A stretch of 64,000 nucleotides of DNA, from positions 3,944,588-4,008,587 of the forward strand of contig OZ024785.1 of the NCBI GenBank assembly GCA_964017065.1, written 5' to 3'. The translations under genes were made by a program, and so were the position numbers. Numbering within the stretch: the first letter of the stretch is position 1; each line of letters begins with the position of its first letter. Below the pieces are notes generated by a model. The model ran no database searches. It saw only the letters and a list, made by a program, of their open reading frames with translations, and had not been told where the DNA came from. The DNA comes from Haliclona indistincta. Lineage: Eukaryota; Porifera; Demospongiae; Haplosclerida; Chalinidae. Positions 11,844 to 24,900 of the stretch are shown in pieces.

Positions 11844-14800
11844 ATGGCTGATAGAAAGCAGATAACTACGATTTTTTTCGTGGTCGTCAGCATCTTCCTC
11901 AAAACTGCCAGTACCGCTAGTATGTGTTATTGTAAATGACTAGTATGTCTTTTGTTTAAACCTCTGCTCGCTGTTTCATTCTCTAGCGCTCACAGAGGAT
12001 CCGGTGTCTGTGAGTGTACTGGTTGGAGAGAATGCTCTGTTCCACTGTGCTGGTAGTGATGGTGTTGTTACCCTAGAATGGATAGTGGATGGATATTTAG
12101 TAACTGACACTATCATTGTGGAGCGAAGAATCACTTATGATACAGTATCATCAGGCACGATCTTCAAGTCCACTCTCACTGTACCAGCAACACTAGTGAA
12201 CAATGGCACTACTGTACATTGTATAGTGCTTTCTCTATCAGGTTCAGTCAACAGCAGTGATGCTACGCTAACTATTCTCCCTGGTGAGCTTTGCAAGATT
12301 GACAAAGATAGACTATTGTATATGTTGTTGGCTGTTACAGGTATTGATCCAGTTGTCAATGCAAATTTTTCTTCGTTTTTCGGTGGTGTACGGTGGTATC
12401 CTCCAGTAACTGCTGGTGTACTCAATGATCTCATGTATCGGGTGATTGTGGTAAACGACAACACCGATCAAGTGATTGTAAATGGAACCACAAACGGAAC
12501 TTATTATGATCTACCTCGTAATGGCACTAGTACTATCCAGCCATGTCAGTACTACACAGCTAATGTGACAGCATTCTCATCTCAGCATCATAGTGATAGC
12601 GTGGTTTTTAGTCAGATGTCTCCAGGAGGTGAGTTGTGTGTGACATTGCTGATGCTTTAAACCACTCACCTGCAACCACGATTACTTTGTTCCATACTCA
12701 CTCATGCCTATTATGTCAACAATAGTTTCACAATGCTAAGGTTACAGAATTTATTTATTTCTATTCTCTAGAATACTTTGGTCTGAACATTCCTTCATTA
12801 AGGGTGGTCAGCTATAATGACACTCACACTGCTGTTACTTTCAATGTTACAATATTTGAGGTAAGATTTGTTGTTAAAGGTGTTGCAATTACGGGCTAAA
12901 AATGTCAATTATTAACTACAATTTTTGCTTTTAGCGAAAACAGCTTTGTCCTGATCAAGAGTTGATGTCTGTGACATATCCAGTTTCAGACAGTTCAGAT
13001 AGAACTCCACAGCTGGTAGTCAATATAACACAACCTGGTGTGATACAGTACACTGTCTTTGTTGAAAAGAGTTGTCATTGTGCAGCTGACTTTATGATCA
13101 TTAACAATGAGAAAAATATGAGGAGTGTTAATTTCAGTAAGTCACTAGTTGATGTTGTGTTTAATCTGCTCATACTGTGACAGGTTCCTATAATGTTCAA
13201 GACTGTGATGTATCCAGTGACCAGCACACTAGCTCCATACTAGTGGAGTGTACATTTGCCATCAATTCAACAGCACCAGGGATTGTAGTGATACAAGATG
13301 ACCAGAGTCAATATACCATCAACGGCACATTGCAGAGACTGCTGCAGGATAGTGATAAAGGATCTGTCAACATTACTGGTCTACCAGCAGGAGAGTATAG
13401 TGTGAGAGTGTATGACAACAGCTCAGCTACTGACAGCACTAGTGCTGCATATCAGCATTCTCAGTTAATACACATTATGGGACCCACCAGCAATTCAACA
13501 GGTAAATTTAGTTACAGATTGCTAAAGTCATTGATCTTTTTTCTCCACTCAGTTCCTATTACTGTTATCATAATAGGGATACCAGTATTGTGTGTTTCCT
13601 GTGTTATTGGTTTGTGTGTGATTATGATTGTGGTCTCCATCAAGCTTCGTATCCACAGACATATCAGGCAAAGTAATTCACAGTATTGTCACATATTGTG
13701 TTTTGTGATGCTGTATTGATATTCACAGTGTTTGTTGATCTGCCGAAATGTTGTACTAAAGAAGATGATAGGTTTGTCATGTGTTCATTGTTAGTGAGCT
13801 AGCAGTCACTGAGTATGTGTCCTTTGTTATAGATCCATTCATATGAGAGATATTTCACAGGTGAGAATGGTATTGTTGTTCCAAGAATTATAATAATTAT
13901 ACTGCACTAGAATAGTTCTTAGTATTATGACCTCAATAACATGAATACTATTGTCTTTTTTAAATTGGTAAATCCAAACATAGCACATATTGTTATGCTA
14001 AAATTAATAATTTCCTTAAAAGGAATAATAAAAAAAACTAAAGCTAGTAGCCAGCTACACTAATGTTACTTTCTGATGGTAAATATCTGCCATGGTATTG
14101 CATTCCTCAGTTTGCTGATTATTTAACTGGAACTCCTTATTAATTTTTTTGCCTCAGCATGCTGAGTCTTCTGCTCATGGAGATCTGGAAAAAGGTGTCA
14201 GTGACCTTACTCCACCTACTAGTGCTCACGAGGAGGTGACTTTATAGACATTCAAATGTGATTCTCATTTCTGCTGACTAACAGAATGAACAACCAGTGA
14301 ATACAGGACCAGTCTATGCTGATCTTCAGCACTCTGCTAATCCACCAGCTCCCCCTATACCAGTTGAACCAGTACTATATGCTACTGTCACTGGCAATAA
14401 CATAGTCAGACTTCTAAATAAGCTGACTTTGGAACAACAGGTGTGTTATTATTTTCATTTCCTTTTGGTCACTTGTCACATGCATAGTTTAGTAGCCACA
14501 AACTATGTTATAATTGCATAGTATAATACCAGCATAATAACATGCAGAATTCTATAGCAATTAAACTGTTTGTGCTACTGTAGTTTGTGCTACTGTAGAC
14601 TGTAGTTGGTCACATGTTGGTGTGTTCTGTGTAACTATGTACGCTATCTATTTCTTGGGTACACTAAACAGGAACCAGTCTACACTGAACTCTGTCACTC
14701 TATTAATCCTCCTCCATCATTTGCTGAACCAGTACCAATACAACATGATATTGTGATTGCTACAGGCAAAACATCTATAAATGTGAGTGTAAAGTATTTT

Positions 14801-17571
14801 TATAGAAGCAGTTTCAGATTAATTACAATTCCAAATTTTATAAGTGTAAGATGTCCCTTCTCAACACGACCTCCTGCATGATTTCTAACATTAATTTTAA
14901 TAATTTTTTATAGTCTACAAACAAAGATGAACATCCTCACTCTTTCTCATCTGGTTACCATTCAGCACCTAGTGCTGATTTGCCTACTGTATCTACTGAA
15001 TCTACATGTACTGGACCTTTTCAAAAAATCTTTATACAACCATCAGCGTGTAAACCTGACTACCCACAGCTTAATGAATTAGGGCCGCTTTCTGTTCACC
15101 AATCATCTTTAGAAGGTGGAGGTAGGTTTTCTGTGAATTCTGTTACCTAGTAGATAAAGTACTGAGTTACAATAATTGCACTCACTGTACAGTGCATATA
15201 CCTATCACTAGTGCATGTATGATTCCAATGCTGCTATTGTTCAGATTCTTCCAGTGATCATTATCAGCTGCAATCAGAGGAGTGCAATGATACCACCGTT
15301 TGTAAGCTACAATAATTATTGTCATCAGATGGTTTTCATGTTTTTACTCAGCACAAGACCAGCATGTCATTTATAGTCCAGTTAGCGACATCACTCCTAG
15401 TTTGACAGAGAGAGATGAGTGCACTGTGAGAATCCACTCAGGAATGGAACAGAATGCTTTTTTGAAACAAGACCAACTGATTTCTGTGGTACGTGCGCCT
15501 TAGTTTTATCCTGATTCATAATAATAGTGTGGTATATATATATATATTATCATTGCCGATCGGCAATGATATGTAGGGATGACCTCGAACTAAGATGGCG
15601 GCTACTCATGTGTGAAAATGAGTTTTCGCACATATCTCTACTGTTATACATTTCTACTGCATTTTCACTATCTCTAAGGGAATCTGAAGTGCGAGCGCTT
15701 GTAGGAAGTCTAAGAAAGTCGCCGGGACTGCTTGCTTGTCGACGAAAATCAAGATGGCGACTCTCAGGGAGGTCGTTGCAGATCTTGGCTGTTGTAGCGT
15801 TTATCGAGATTCCAGACATCTAGGATTGATCAGGCGATTGTTCTGAGCATGGAAATACCTTTGGCGAAGCGGGCAGACGTTTCTAAAGTGGTAAACAGAA
15901 ATCGCCGCCCACGCGAATTGTTCATCTTCTTCTTCTTTCTTCTTCTTTCTTCTTTCTTCTTTCAGTAAGCCTGACGCTGTCCTGAGTGAACGAATCACTA
16001 CCAAACCTTCACAATTGCACGTGTATATACCTGGAATAGTGCACTTACGTCTTAGATAGGCATTAAACACTACCAGAAGCGAGTAATCCTTGAAAAACAT
16101 GGTTTTTAGACCGTTTTGGACTGAATACGCCATTAAATAATTAACCCTATTGTCGCTACTTATTATTGACTCCGCCCACATCAGCTTTGCAGCTATCTCG
16201 ATGGATACTTCGTTTGTCTCTGGTCTGGACGCTTGAGCGCGCAAGCCAGAGGTATGAAATTTGTCTAGAGCTGTACTATACTCTAAATAACACTGATCTG
16301 TTTGTTAAAGCTTTAGATGGCTGGTTAAAACTGACATGCCCAGACGTGAACCGCCGGGGCTGAGTACTGTACCGGCGCCGCTTACCTACGCACAGAAAGG
16401 TTCCTACACCACGCAGCGTAAGGACTAGAAGCCACTGTGAGTGTGATATTGGCATCAACAAGATTCTACTAGGCGTGGTCCAATTCAGTGTCAGTATTAG
16501 TCAGTCTTCATCCATTACAGTACTAACAAGTATCATGTTGTCAAATCTGTCATACATGGACTTGATATTTTAAACCTTTCATTGAATGATTGGTAATATT
16601 AAATGATTATTTTAGACCACACTCCTTACTCTCAAGACCCGTGCACGTTCACATCTGCATGCTAGACTAGTAACTCAGTGCGCTGCTCACAGAGTTGTCA
16701 AAATGAAATAACATCTAACATAGAATAAGTTCAAACTGGTAGTGATCAAAAAAGTAACAGGAACAAGTAAAGTAAAAAAGCTTTAATAAAAAAACTGAAA
16801 AGTGTAGGGATGACTCTTAAAAAAGGAAAGGAACAAGATGGGATGATGCTTGCAAAAGTAAAGGAACAAGATGGAATAATGCTTGCAAATGTAAAAGTCC
16901 CAAGTATCCCTACATCAGCGGCTTGAAGGAGGACGCAGTCCGATGACGTAATTGACGGTTCTAAATAACTAGAGGTATCTGTGTTTGGAGGACGCAGTCC
17001 GATGAAGTACTTGACGGTTGTAAATAACTAGAGGTGTCTGTGTTTAGGAGGACGCAGTCCGATGAAGTAGTTGACTGTTGTAAATATGCTGCAGGTAGCT
17101 GTGTTTGGAGGACGCAGTCCGATGAACTAATTGATGGTTGTAAATGTATAGGAAGAGGATTCCGCAATTGTCAGTTGCACGTTGTCGCAACAAGCCGCTG
17201 ATGTAGGGATACTTGGGACTTTTACATTTGCAAGCATTATTCCATCTTGTTCCTTTACTTTTGCAAGCATCATCCCATCTTGTTCCTTTCCTTTTTTAAG
17301 AGTCATCCCTACACTTTTCAGTTTTTTTATTAAAGCTTTTTTACTTTACTTTATATATATATGTACAATTCACGAATCACTATAGGCGAAACCAGTAGAG
17401 ATAAAGAATGAAGTGATGGTTAGCACAGGGATCAGACCTGATAGCTGTTACGAATTAGACCACTTGGTAAGTGCTGTAGTCTTAGTTATCAAAATAAAGG
17501 CAAGTAACTCCTAACCTTACTAGCCTCATGCACACCAAAGCTACCAATTAATTATGGGAAGGTGGATATAA
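11844..17571 (+). CDS. Receptor R2, Ig-FN3 receptor with long ITIM-type tail
   Basis: Ectodomain exons: 11844-11919 (signal MADRKQITTIFFVVVSIFL), 11987-12283 (Ig), 12341-12628 (FN3), 12772-12860, 12935-13136, 13184-13501. Helix 13553-13672 (VLCVSCVIGLCVIMIVV). Tail exons: 13729-13771, 13833-13860, 14158-14235, 14285-14440, 14672-14782, 14914-15121, 15245-15301, 15352-15488, 17386-17466 and probably 17524-17571 (ends SYQLIMGRWI). All phases agree. The tail holds GPVYADL, VLYATV (fits ITIM), EPVYTEL, HVIYSPV, SDHYQL and SCYEL. A cassette tyrosine is replaced in VPIQHDIV. Its Ig and FN3 exons are the most divergent of R1-R6. The intron 15489-17385 is occupied by composite insertion 2. The last exon is the least certain. 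Confidence 0.8.
15548..17346. mobile_element. Composite insertion 2 with foldback and inner minisatellite
   Basis: Head: a perfect 24-bp palindrome, half TATCATTGCCGA (15548-15571), followed by TGTAGGGATG. Then AAGATGGCGGCTAC (about 15592), AAGATGGCGACTC (about 15751), a TTC-rich tract (15927-15965) and a stretch alike to insertion 1 (GCATTAAACACTACCAG, AGCGAGTA). The end is a foldback: arms about 16775-16922 and 17195-17346 are inverted copies that each contain a TAGGGATG-type word. Between the arms lie four tandem units of about 60 bp (see separate entry). It sits in a tail intron of R2. Non-coding as far as I can see. Confidence 0.65.
16923..17165 (+). repeat. Four-copy ~60-bp minisatellite inside the foldback
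   Basis: Each unit starts with GGAGGACGCAGTCCGATGA (near 16928, 16987, 17048 and 17107), followed by TTGACGGTTGTAAAT. The core GGACGCAGTCC is itself palindromic. The units differ by a few substitutions. Confidence 0.75.
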
Positions 17572-18688
17572 TAAATTAAATTATGAGCCTAGTAGTGAGT
17601 GTCTATTCATGCCCTCTGTAAGATTCTGAATACACTATATGCAGCCTACCCTAGGCCCCAAAAGGATTTCAGGTCATAACCATAGGTTTAAGAATTTGTA
17701 TGGGAAAGATGGCTACATGTATAGGTATTACCAGAATTACACAAGAGGGCACGAAAAGTAAGCAGGCTACATTATGCTTGCAATTGAGTGTGGTTGAGAG
17801 GGTGATTCAAAGCACTTGTATGCTGATTTCTATCGTATATAGTAGCAAACACACTATATAAAGTGTGCGATCACATAATCTGCAGTTCCCAATAGTTATC
17901 TCTGTATTTCGATATTATTTCTCAAAAATTTCAAAATTCAAAGGCGAGGAGGCCCACGTGTACCTAAAGCTAATAATTATGAGTAGCCACCATCTTAATT
18001 CTCTACATATCATTGCCGAGTGGCAATGATAATTGTTTTTGAATTGGTTAATAATTATTCAGGTGTATGATTGCCGATCAGTCACCAGAAACGGAAAAAT
18101 TGATTGACTCTGACCTTTGACTACTAAAAACCACAAGTTTCAAAACAAAACAAGAAGTAAGAAAGTACTAAACATTATTTTTTCAAATTAAATTTTTGAT
18201 CTTTTCCAGCAACAAAAGAAAGTTTCAAAATAACGAAGAACGTCACACAGCACATTGTTGTGCACACTTGTTTGTTTATGTAGTAGCTAACTAAAACATG
18301 CTTTAATTACTTTATCTTTTTCAAAAGTTCCTCTTAATTTGTGTTAGCAACTTAGCATTGTTGGTTTTCCATTGTTTACAAAAATTGATTTACATTTGTA
18401 AAATGATCAGGTGCACGTTGCTAGAATTAAAAACTCACAGCTTGTGGGCTGTCTTCTCCAGTGCACTTGACCAACAATTTCTGTGAATATCGTAGATACT
18501 TTTTGGCTGATTACTCCCTTGAAGACCAGCAATCATGAGATTGGTTGCTTGCTTTTATTACTATTGTAGCATCTTGTTGCTTAGCAACTGGTAAACAATA
18601 GCAACAATCACTATCAAGCTTTCAGTAGTACCAGTTGCAGCCACTACTAGTTTAGGTGTTAATATTAAAAGTGTTAACTTTCTTGTAG
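17572..18688. repeat. Duplicated non-coding block and decayed M1-type tail exon
   Basis: About 17690-18640 matches about 20810-21620 over most of its length (shared phrases include ACACAAGAGGGCA and GGGTGATTCAAAGC). A small palindrome (TATCATTGCC..GGCAATGATA, 18008-18031) lies in an extra piece present only in this copy. At about 18420-18595 the minus strand still resembles the cytoplasmic tail exon of receptor M1, with stops. The same decayed exon is at about 21380-21560. Confidence 0.6.
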
Positions 18689-20504
18689 TACCTTGACTAT
18701 TCTGTTATGTTGAACAGCAGTGTCATTCCTACTAGAGTAGTGATAAGGACAACAGCAGGTATTAACATCGCTGCTCTAATTACCAGCACCGTGTGTGTTA
18801 TTACAATCGCTGCTATCTTCATTGTCCTTGGGATGGTTATGTGTGTTTTTCACAGAAGGACCAAACTTAGTAAGTCACCATTTTTTGATTACACAGCCAG
18901 CCTAAAATTTTATAGCCAGTTGACTTCTATGACTTCTATATTGAGCTATAATGTAAAGATCCACTACAGACAGCTAATGAATACACTAGCAGGTTTGTCA
19001 TGCATGCGTAATGTTATAGTCAGCTAGCTGTCACTGAGAGTGTTCTTCATTGTAGATATGTTTATATGAGAGACATCTCACAGGTGGGAACAGTATTGTA
19101 GTACAGTATAGTTAGATGTGGTTCCAGGAAAATGACCTCAATCCCATGACTTTAATGAATACAATTGACCTGATAATGTCTACACTTTCTTACGCTGTGT
19201 ATACAAGGAATAAACTTCTGTGTTGAACCAAATTATGTCCATAACTATAACATGCTCACTCCACACTATGATCTTCTATTCTGCATTGATTGGTCATAGA
19301 TCTCATAATAGAAGGTTACTTGTCCGCCATGTTTGGTGTTATACACTGTTGCTATATTTTTGCTTCAGCGTGCTGATACTTCTGCTCATGGGTCTGACCT
19401 AGAAGGTAGTGATCCTACTCTACCCACTAACAAGGAGGTGACTTTATATAACTATTATACTGCATTGTGATTGCTGTACAGAAAAGTACAACAGCTGCAG
19501 TTTGTTGCTGTGTATGTGAAATGGTTGCATTCCACTGAGGCATCTGTACCTTTGCTGCTTCATTCAAATGTGACTCATGTTACTGACTATTACTATAGAC
19601 TGAACAACCAGAACCAGTCTATGCTGATCTCCATCACTCTACTCATCCACCAGCTCCTCCTCTACCTTTTGAACTAGGTCCAGTATACTACTGTCAGGGA
19701 TCCACAAACTGATGATACTGTGACTACACAGCCTCATGAGGCAAACAAGGTAAGTCTGTTATTGTATTGTGCATTCATAGTGTGTTTATAGTCTCAGGTG
19801 AGGGAGTTACATTATGCTGAAGTACATGTACAGCACTCTACTATTGAACAACCAATGTCTGCCCTACCTGCCGAACCAGAGGTGTCTCAGAAGCAAGGAT
19901 CACACTGTGCTGACCTCCAATATTCTACTAATCCTCCTTTACATGTTGAATCAGTTCAATGTGCTATTGTCATGGAGGAAACTAACACCAACATGGTTGG
20001 GCTTTTAATGAACTTAATTTTGCTTTGATTTAATGGTAGCTACTTCATGGTTGATTTAGTGCTCCCCAGTTAGTTAGTCAGTTAGTTAGCTGGCTGCTAA
20101 CCCTCTCCCCACCTATTGTTGATGTTTGGAGGGTGAGCAGTTTTGACCTGGGAACCACAGCTGTTGTATTAAAACAACAACAACAAGTCTGTGTTTTTTC
20201 ACTTCCTTTTTTATGAAAGCATTAATTTTATGCACAATACCAGTAGTAATTTTGGCATAATTATTATAACATATAGATTCCAGCAAATGGACTCCATGCT
20301 GAAGTGCAACTTTCTACTGCTATTCAACTAGCTCCTGCCTTATCAGCTGATGAACTAATAATGAAATCCAACTCAGTGACACTTCCACAGGAACCAGTCT
20401 ATGCTGATCTCCATCACTCTACTAATCCACCAGCTCCTCCTCTACCTGTTGAACCAGCACAGTGTGCTACTATGATGGCTACAGGCAAAACATCATCCGT
20501 AGAT
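18689..20504 (+). pseudogene. Tail-only receptor remnant with lost ITIM tyrosines
   Basis: A membrane exon (18689-18869, helix IAALITSTVCVITIAAIFIVLG) is followed by R2-like tail exons: about 19056-19083 (YVYMRDISQ), 19369-19437, 19599-19713, 19798 to about 20005, and 20277-20504. No leader, Ig or FN3 exon precedes it; upstream is repeat. Exon 19599 keeps EPVYADL but has lost 5 bases at the next motif, which ends the frame at GSTN. The later exons show SHCADL, VQCAIV and AQCATM where other genes have SHYADL and VQYATV. GLHAEV has lost the Tyr codon seen in LHYAEV. This is most simply a decaying duplicate of the R2 3' end. Use as an extra tail module cannot be excluded. Confidence 0.6.
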
Positions 20505-21744
20505 GTGAGTATAATAATTTTGCTACAGTATCGATAGAAACTAAATAATTATTCGGCACAGCAGCCCATCCATGGCCATAACAAGAAGGAGCATCCTACA
20601 TGACACTCAAATAGGCCTTATAGAACCAAACTTTCCAACTTACAAGTAATGATAGCTATGAAATCACACTTATTAAAAGTATAGGTTGACTCTAATTATT
20701 GACTGGCTGATGCTCCTTGTGAGAACTATTCTTTCTTGCTGCCCTTTGCACAATATGATTTACAGTGTCCTGGCTGTTACTTGCCCGTTTTACATGGAAA
20801 AGTAGCCTGCATGTAGCCATCTTTCCCATACAAATTCTCGAACCTATGGTTCTGACCCGAAATTAGATATTATCAGAATTACACAAGAGGGCATGAAAAG
20901 TAAGCTAGTTGCATAATGCTTGCAAATGAGTGTGGTTAAGAGGGTGATTCAAAGCTCTTAATGCTGATTCTATCATAGTGTTTCATCACATAGTCCAATT
21001 CTCAATAGTTATCTCTGTATTTCAATATTGTTTCTCAAAAGTGTCAAAATTCAAAGGCGAGGAGACCCATGTATAAAGCTAGTATTATGAGTAGCCACCA
21101 TCTCAATTCTGTACATATCATTGACTACACAAGTTTCAAGAAGTAAGAATGTACTAAACATTTTTCAAATTGATCTTTTCCAGTAACAAAAGGAAGTTTC
21201 AAAAATAATGAACAATTCATGCACACAAGTTTGTTGTGTGCACTTGTTTGTTTATGTAGAAAACATGCTTTAATTACTTTATCATTTTCAAAAGTTCCTC
21301 TTAGCAACTTAGCATTGTTGGTTTTTCATTGTTTACAAAAAATGATTTACTTTTGTAAAATGATCAGGTGTACGTTGCCGGAATGAACAACTCATAACTT
21401 GTGACTGTCTTCTCCAGTGCACTTGACTAACAATTAATTTTCCAGTGAACAACGTACATGTGTAAATACTTGTTGGCTGATTACTCCCTTGAAGACCAGC
21501 AATCATGGGATTAGTTGCTCGATGCTATTACTATTGTAGCATCTTGTTGCTTAGCAACTGGTAAACAATAGCAACAATCAGTGTTAACTTTGTTGTAGAA
21601 CCTCTTCTAATGTTGTATAGTGCAGCTAATAATGTAATTTCTAGATGTTTGATAAGCCTGCTGCTCTGCACGGTGTGGGGTCAGGTTCACAACTAGTCGA
21701 GAAGTGAACAATCTACTCTAGACCTAGTCTCTGAGCTTGCTATG
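20505..21744. repeat. Second copy of the duplicated non-coding block
   Basis: The part from about 20810 to 21620 pairs with 17690-18640. It includes a decayed minus-strand M1-type tail exon (about 21380-21560) with stops. Positions 21625-21744 show nothing recognisable. The retrotransposon target-site copy AGAGG is at 21745-21749. Confidence 0.55.
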
Positions 21745-21749
21745 AGAGG

Positions 21750-21899
21750 TGTAGTATCTTTTGAGAAATAATTCTTATTATTATTATTCTGATTTGACCT
21801 GAATATGACACAGTATTTATACCAGTTCAACATGATTGTTCAAATTTACATAATCACAGACTCCAGACATCTGGCACCAGTTGTTCGAAATATACCACA
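21750..21899 (-). repeat. 3' LTR (150 bp)
   Basis: Identical to 25315-25464 by direct comparison; preceded in element sense by the purine-rich tract. Confidence 0.93.
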
Positions 21900-21921
21900 T
21901 TCCTTCCCTCCTCATTAAGTA

Positions 21922-24900
21922 TTAATTCGCATAGGTATCGCAGTAACGATCTGGAGGTCTCCTGTTTCTGCGAGGATAACGTGGTGGGGTTGGAATGACG
22001 GGTGTTGCAGGAGAATCAGATTTGGTCTCTTCTGAGCTATCAGCAGTTGGAAACTCTTCTTCAAGATCTTCATCTTTAAAAGAGATATCATCATCATCGT
22101 TGGTCACAGTCACAGGAGGCTGAGATGGTACTAGTTTCAGGTGATCCACGTGACGCTTCCAAAGGCGTCCGTCATCTAACTTGATGAGGTAGGTTAGTGG
22201 ACCAAGCTGTTTAACAATAACTCCTGGTAACCACGGAATCGACTGCTTAGGATTTTTGATGAGGACAGCATCATCAACTGCGAATGATCTTGGGTGGATA
22301 TTTTGATCGTGCTGTCTCTTTTGTCCTGCTTGATTGTTCGTTACTGTCTGGTTCAAATCAGGTCTGAGTAAATCAAGTCTGGTCCGTAGCTTCCTTCCCA
22401 TGAATAGAGTACACGGAGCCTCGTTAGTAGTAGCATGGATAGAGGTCCGGTACGTCAACAGGAAGCTGGCGAGGCGATGTTGAAATGATCTGGCATCATT
22501 ACGTCCAGCCTTCATAGCTTCTTTGAACGTTCTGACAAATCGCTCAGCGGCACCATTCGATGACGGATGGTAGGGTGAAGAACGAATGTGTTTGATGCCA
22601 TTTTCTTTCAGAAAGGTAGCAAACTCATCTGAGGTGAACTGAGGACCGTTGTCGGTGACGATCTGTTCTGGTAGTCCATATGAACTGAACAGTTTGCGAA
22701 GTATGGTGATGGTCTTCTCAGCAGTGGTTTTCTTCATTTCAATCACCTCGGGCCATTTTGAATGAGCGTCTACAGAAATGAAAAACATCTTTCCAAAGAA
22801 CGGACCAGCGAAATCAAGATGAACTCTTTGCCATGGTTTAGATGGCCATACCCATGGATGTAAGGGTGCACGAGGAGGATTACCCTTCACTGATTGACAG
22901 TCTACACAGCCTTTCGCCTTCTTCTCAATTTCTTTATCCAGATGTGGCCACCAGAAATAGCTCCTGGCCATGGTCTTCATTCTCACGACACCTGGATGAT
23001 CCTGATGAATCTCATCTAGGATAGTAGACTGCAATTTCTTGGGAATAACAACTCTGGTTCCCCATAGTAATACTCCTCCTTCCATAGTGAGTTCGAACCT
23101 CTTTGAGCGGTAGGGTTTCAACTCATCGGACATTTGAGCTGGCCATCCAGATTTGAGGTAGCGAATCACCTTGCTCAACACTGGATCTTTCTGGGAGCAT
23201 TTCTTGATGTTCTTGTAGGTGACAGGTAATGCTTGAATCTGTGCCATATTGTAGATAGCAGGAACTGATGATGTTCGATCAGTCTGGTGTAGGGGTAGAC
23301 GTGATAGTCCATCAGCGTTGCAATGNNNNNNNNNNNNNNNNNNNNNNNNNNNNNNNNNNNNNNNNNNNNNNNNNNNNNNNNNNNNNNNNNNNNNNNNNNN
23401 NNNNNNNNNNNNNNNNNNNNNNNNNNNNNNNNNNNNNNNNNNNNNNNNNNNNNNNNNNNNNNNNNNNNNNNNNNNNNNNNNNNNNNNNNNNNNNNNNNNN
23501 NNNNNNNNNNNNNNNNNNNNNNNNNCGTCGATGTAACATACCACACCAGGTAACTTCTGCAACAAAAGATCCATTGTCTTCTGGAAGATTGCGGGAGCTG
23601 AAGCTACACCGAATGGTAGTCGAGTGAATTGATACAAGCCTCGGTGAGTGTTGATAGTGAGATAGTGTCGAGAATCCTCTTCTAGCATTAGCTGAAGGTA
23701 GGCTTGAGAAAGATCTAGTTTAGAGAACTTCTGACCACCAGAGAGTGAAGAAAACAAATCTTGTGTCTTCGGTAATGGGTATTGATCAACATCAAGTGCT
23801 GGATTGACGGTCAGTTTATAATCTCCACAGATCCTTATTCTACCATCCTTCTTTGGTACAGCCACTATCGGAGCTGCCCAGTCACTGTGAGAAACCGATT
23901 GGATGATTCCAGATGACTCGAGTAAGTCCAACTCTTTATCGAGGGAATCTTTGATGGCATACGGTACAGGTCGAGCTTTGCAGAACTTAGGAGTGGCTCC
24001 TTCTCGGACTTGCAGTCTTGCACGATATGGATGAATAGTCCCAGGTTCTGACTTGAAAACAGCTTTGTGAACAGAGAGCAATTCCTTCAGGTCAGAATCT
24101 AGCTTTTTCTCAACAAAATGCACAGCACCGACTGCCCTCCAATCTAACCGCAGACATTTCAGCCAATCTCTTCCCAACAAAGGCGGTCCTTCCTGAGCAA
24201 CAACAACAAAAGATAACAATTCTGTCTGCTCAGCATACTGAACTTCTACTGGAACCTCACCAACCACTGGCATTTTCTCACCAGAGTAGGTTTCCAGCTT
24301 AATCTTCGATGGTTGTAACTTTATGCGAGGAAGAATTCTTTTCAACTGGCTTTCAGCGATGATGGATACTGCTGCTCCGGTATCAAGTTCCATCTTCAAG
24401 GGCTGGTTGTTTACGAGCACATCAACATGGAATGGTTGATTCTTCTTGGAACCCAAGGCATGGATCTGCTTGATCGACACTTCATCAGAACTAGAGTCGT
24501 CGACTGCAACATACTTATTTCGTCTTTTAGAAGGCTTCTTGGAGTTATCTCCACGTCTAGGACGCGTACTAGACCTGCAAACAGGAGATATGTGACCAGT
24601 ACGACCACAATTGTGACACTTAGCAGTTTTAAATCTGCACTCCTCAGGGGTGTGATTTCCTTTTCCACAACGATAGCATGGACCGGTGGAAGGTTTGTTC
24701 ACAGATACTTTCCCCACACTATCAGAGACTCCGGTGTCAGTAGCAGAGCTCTTGAGGGCTTTGACGTTCAATTCAGCTGCCTCGTAAGCTTGTGATAGCT
24801 TCACAGCGTCGTCAAGAGTTAGAGTATCCTTAGAGAGTAACTGTCTTTGTAGCACTTCACTGCGAATTCCCGCAACAAGACGGTCACGAATGGCTTGAGT

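Noticed and set aside
15527..16363. ORFs of 60-150 residues on both strands
   Set aside because: They lie within composite insertion 2, overlap the palindrome and TTC tract, and show no domain or splice logic.
16923..17165. Four palindromic ~60-bp repeats as a possible CRISPR
   Set aside because: Units are contiguous without unique spacers and lie in the loop of a foldback element.
22842..23024. Plus-strand ORFs inside the retrotransposon
   Set aside because: Antisense shadows of the Gag-Pol frame.
23175..23627. ORFs running through N
   Set aside because: Created by the assembly gap.
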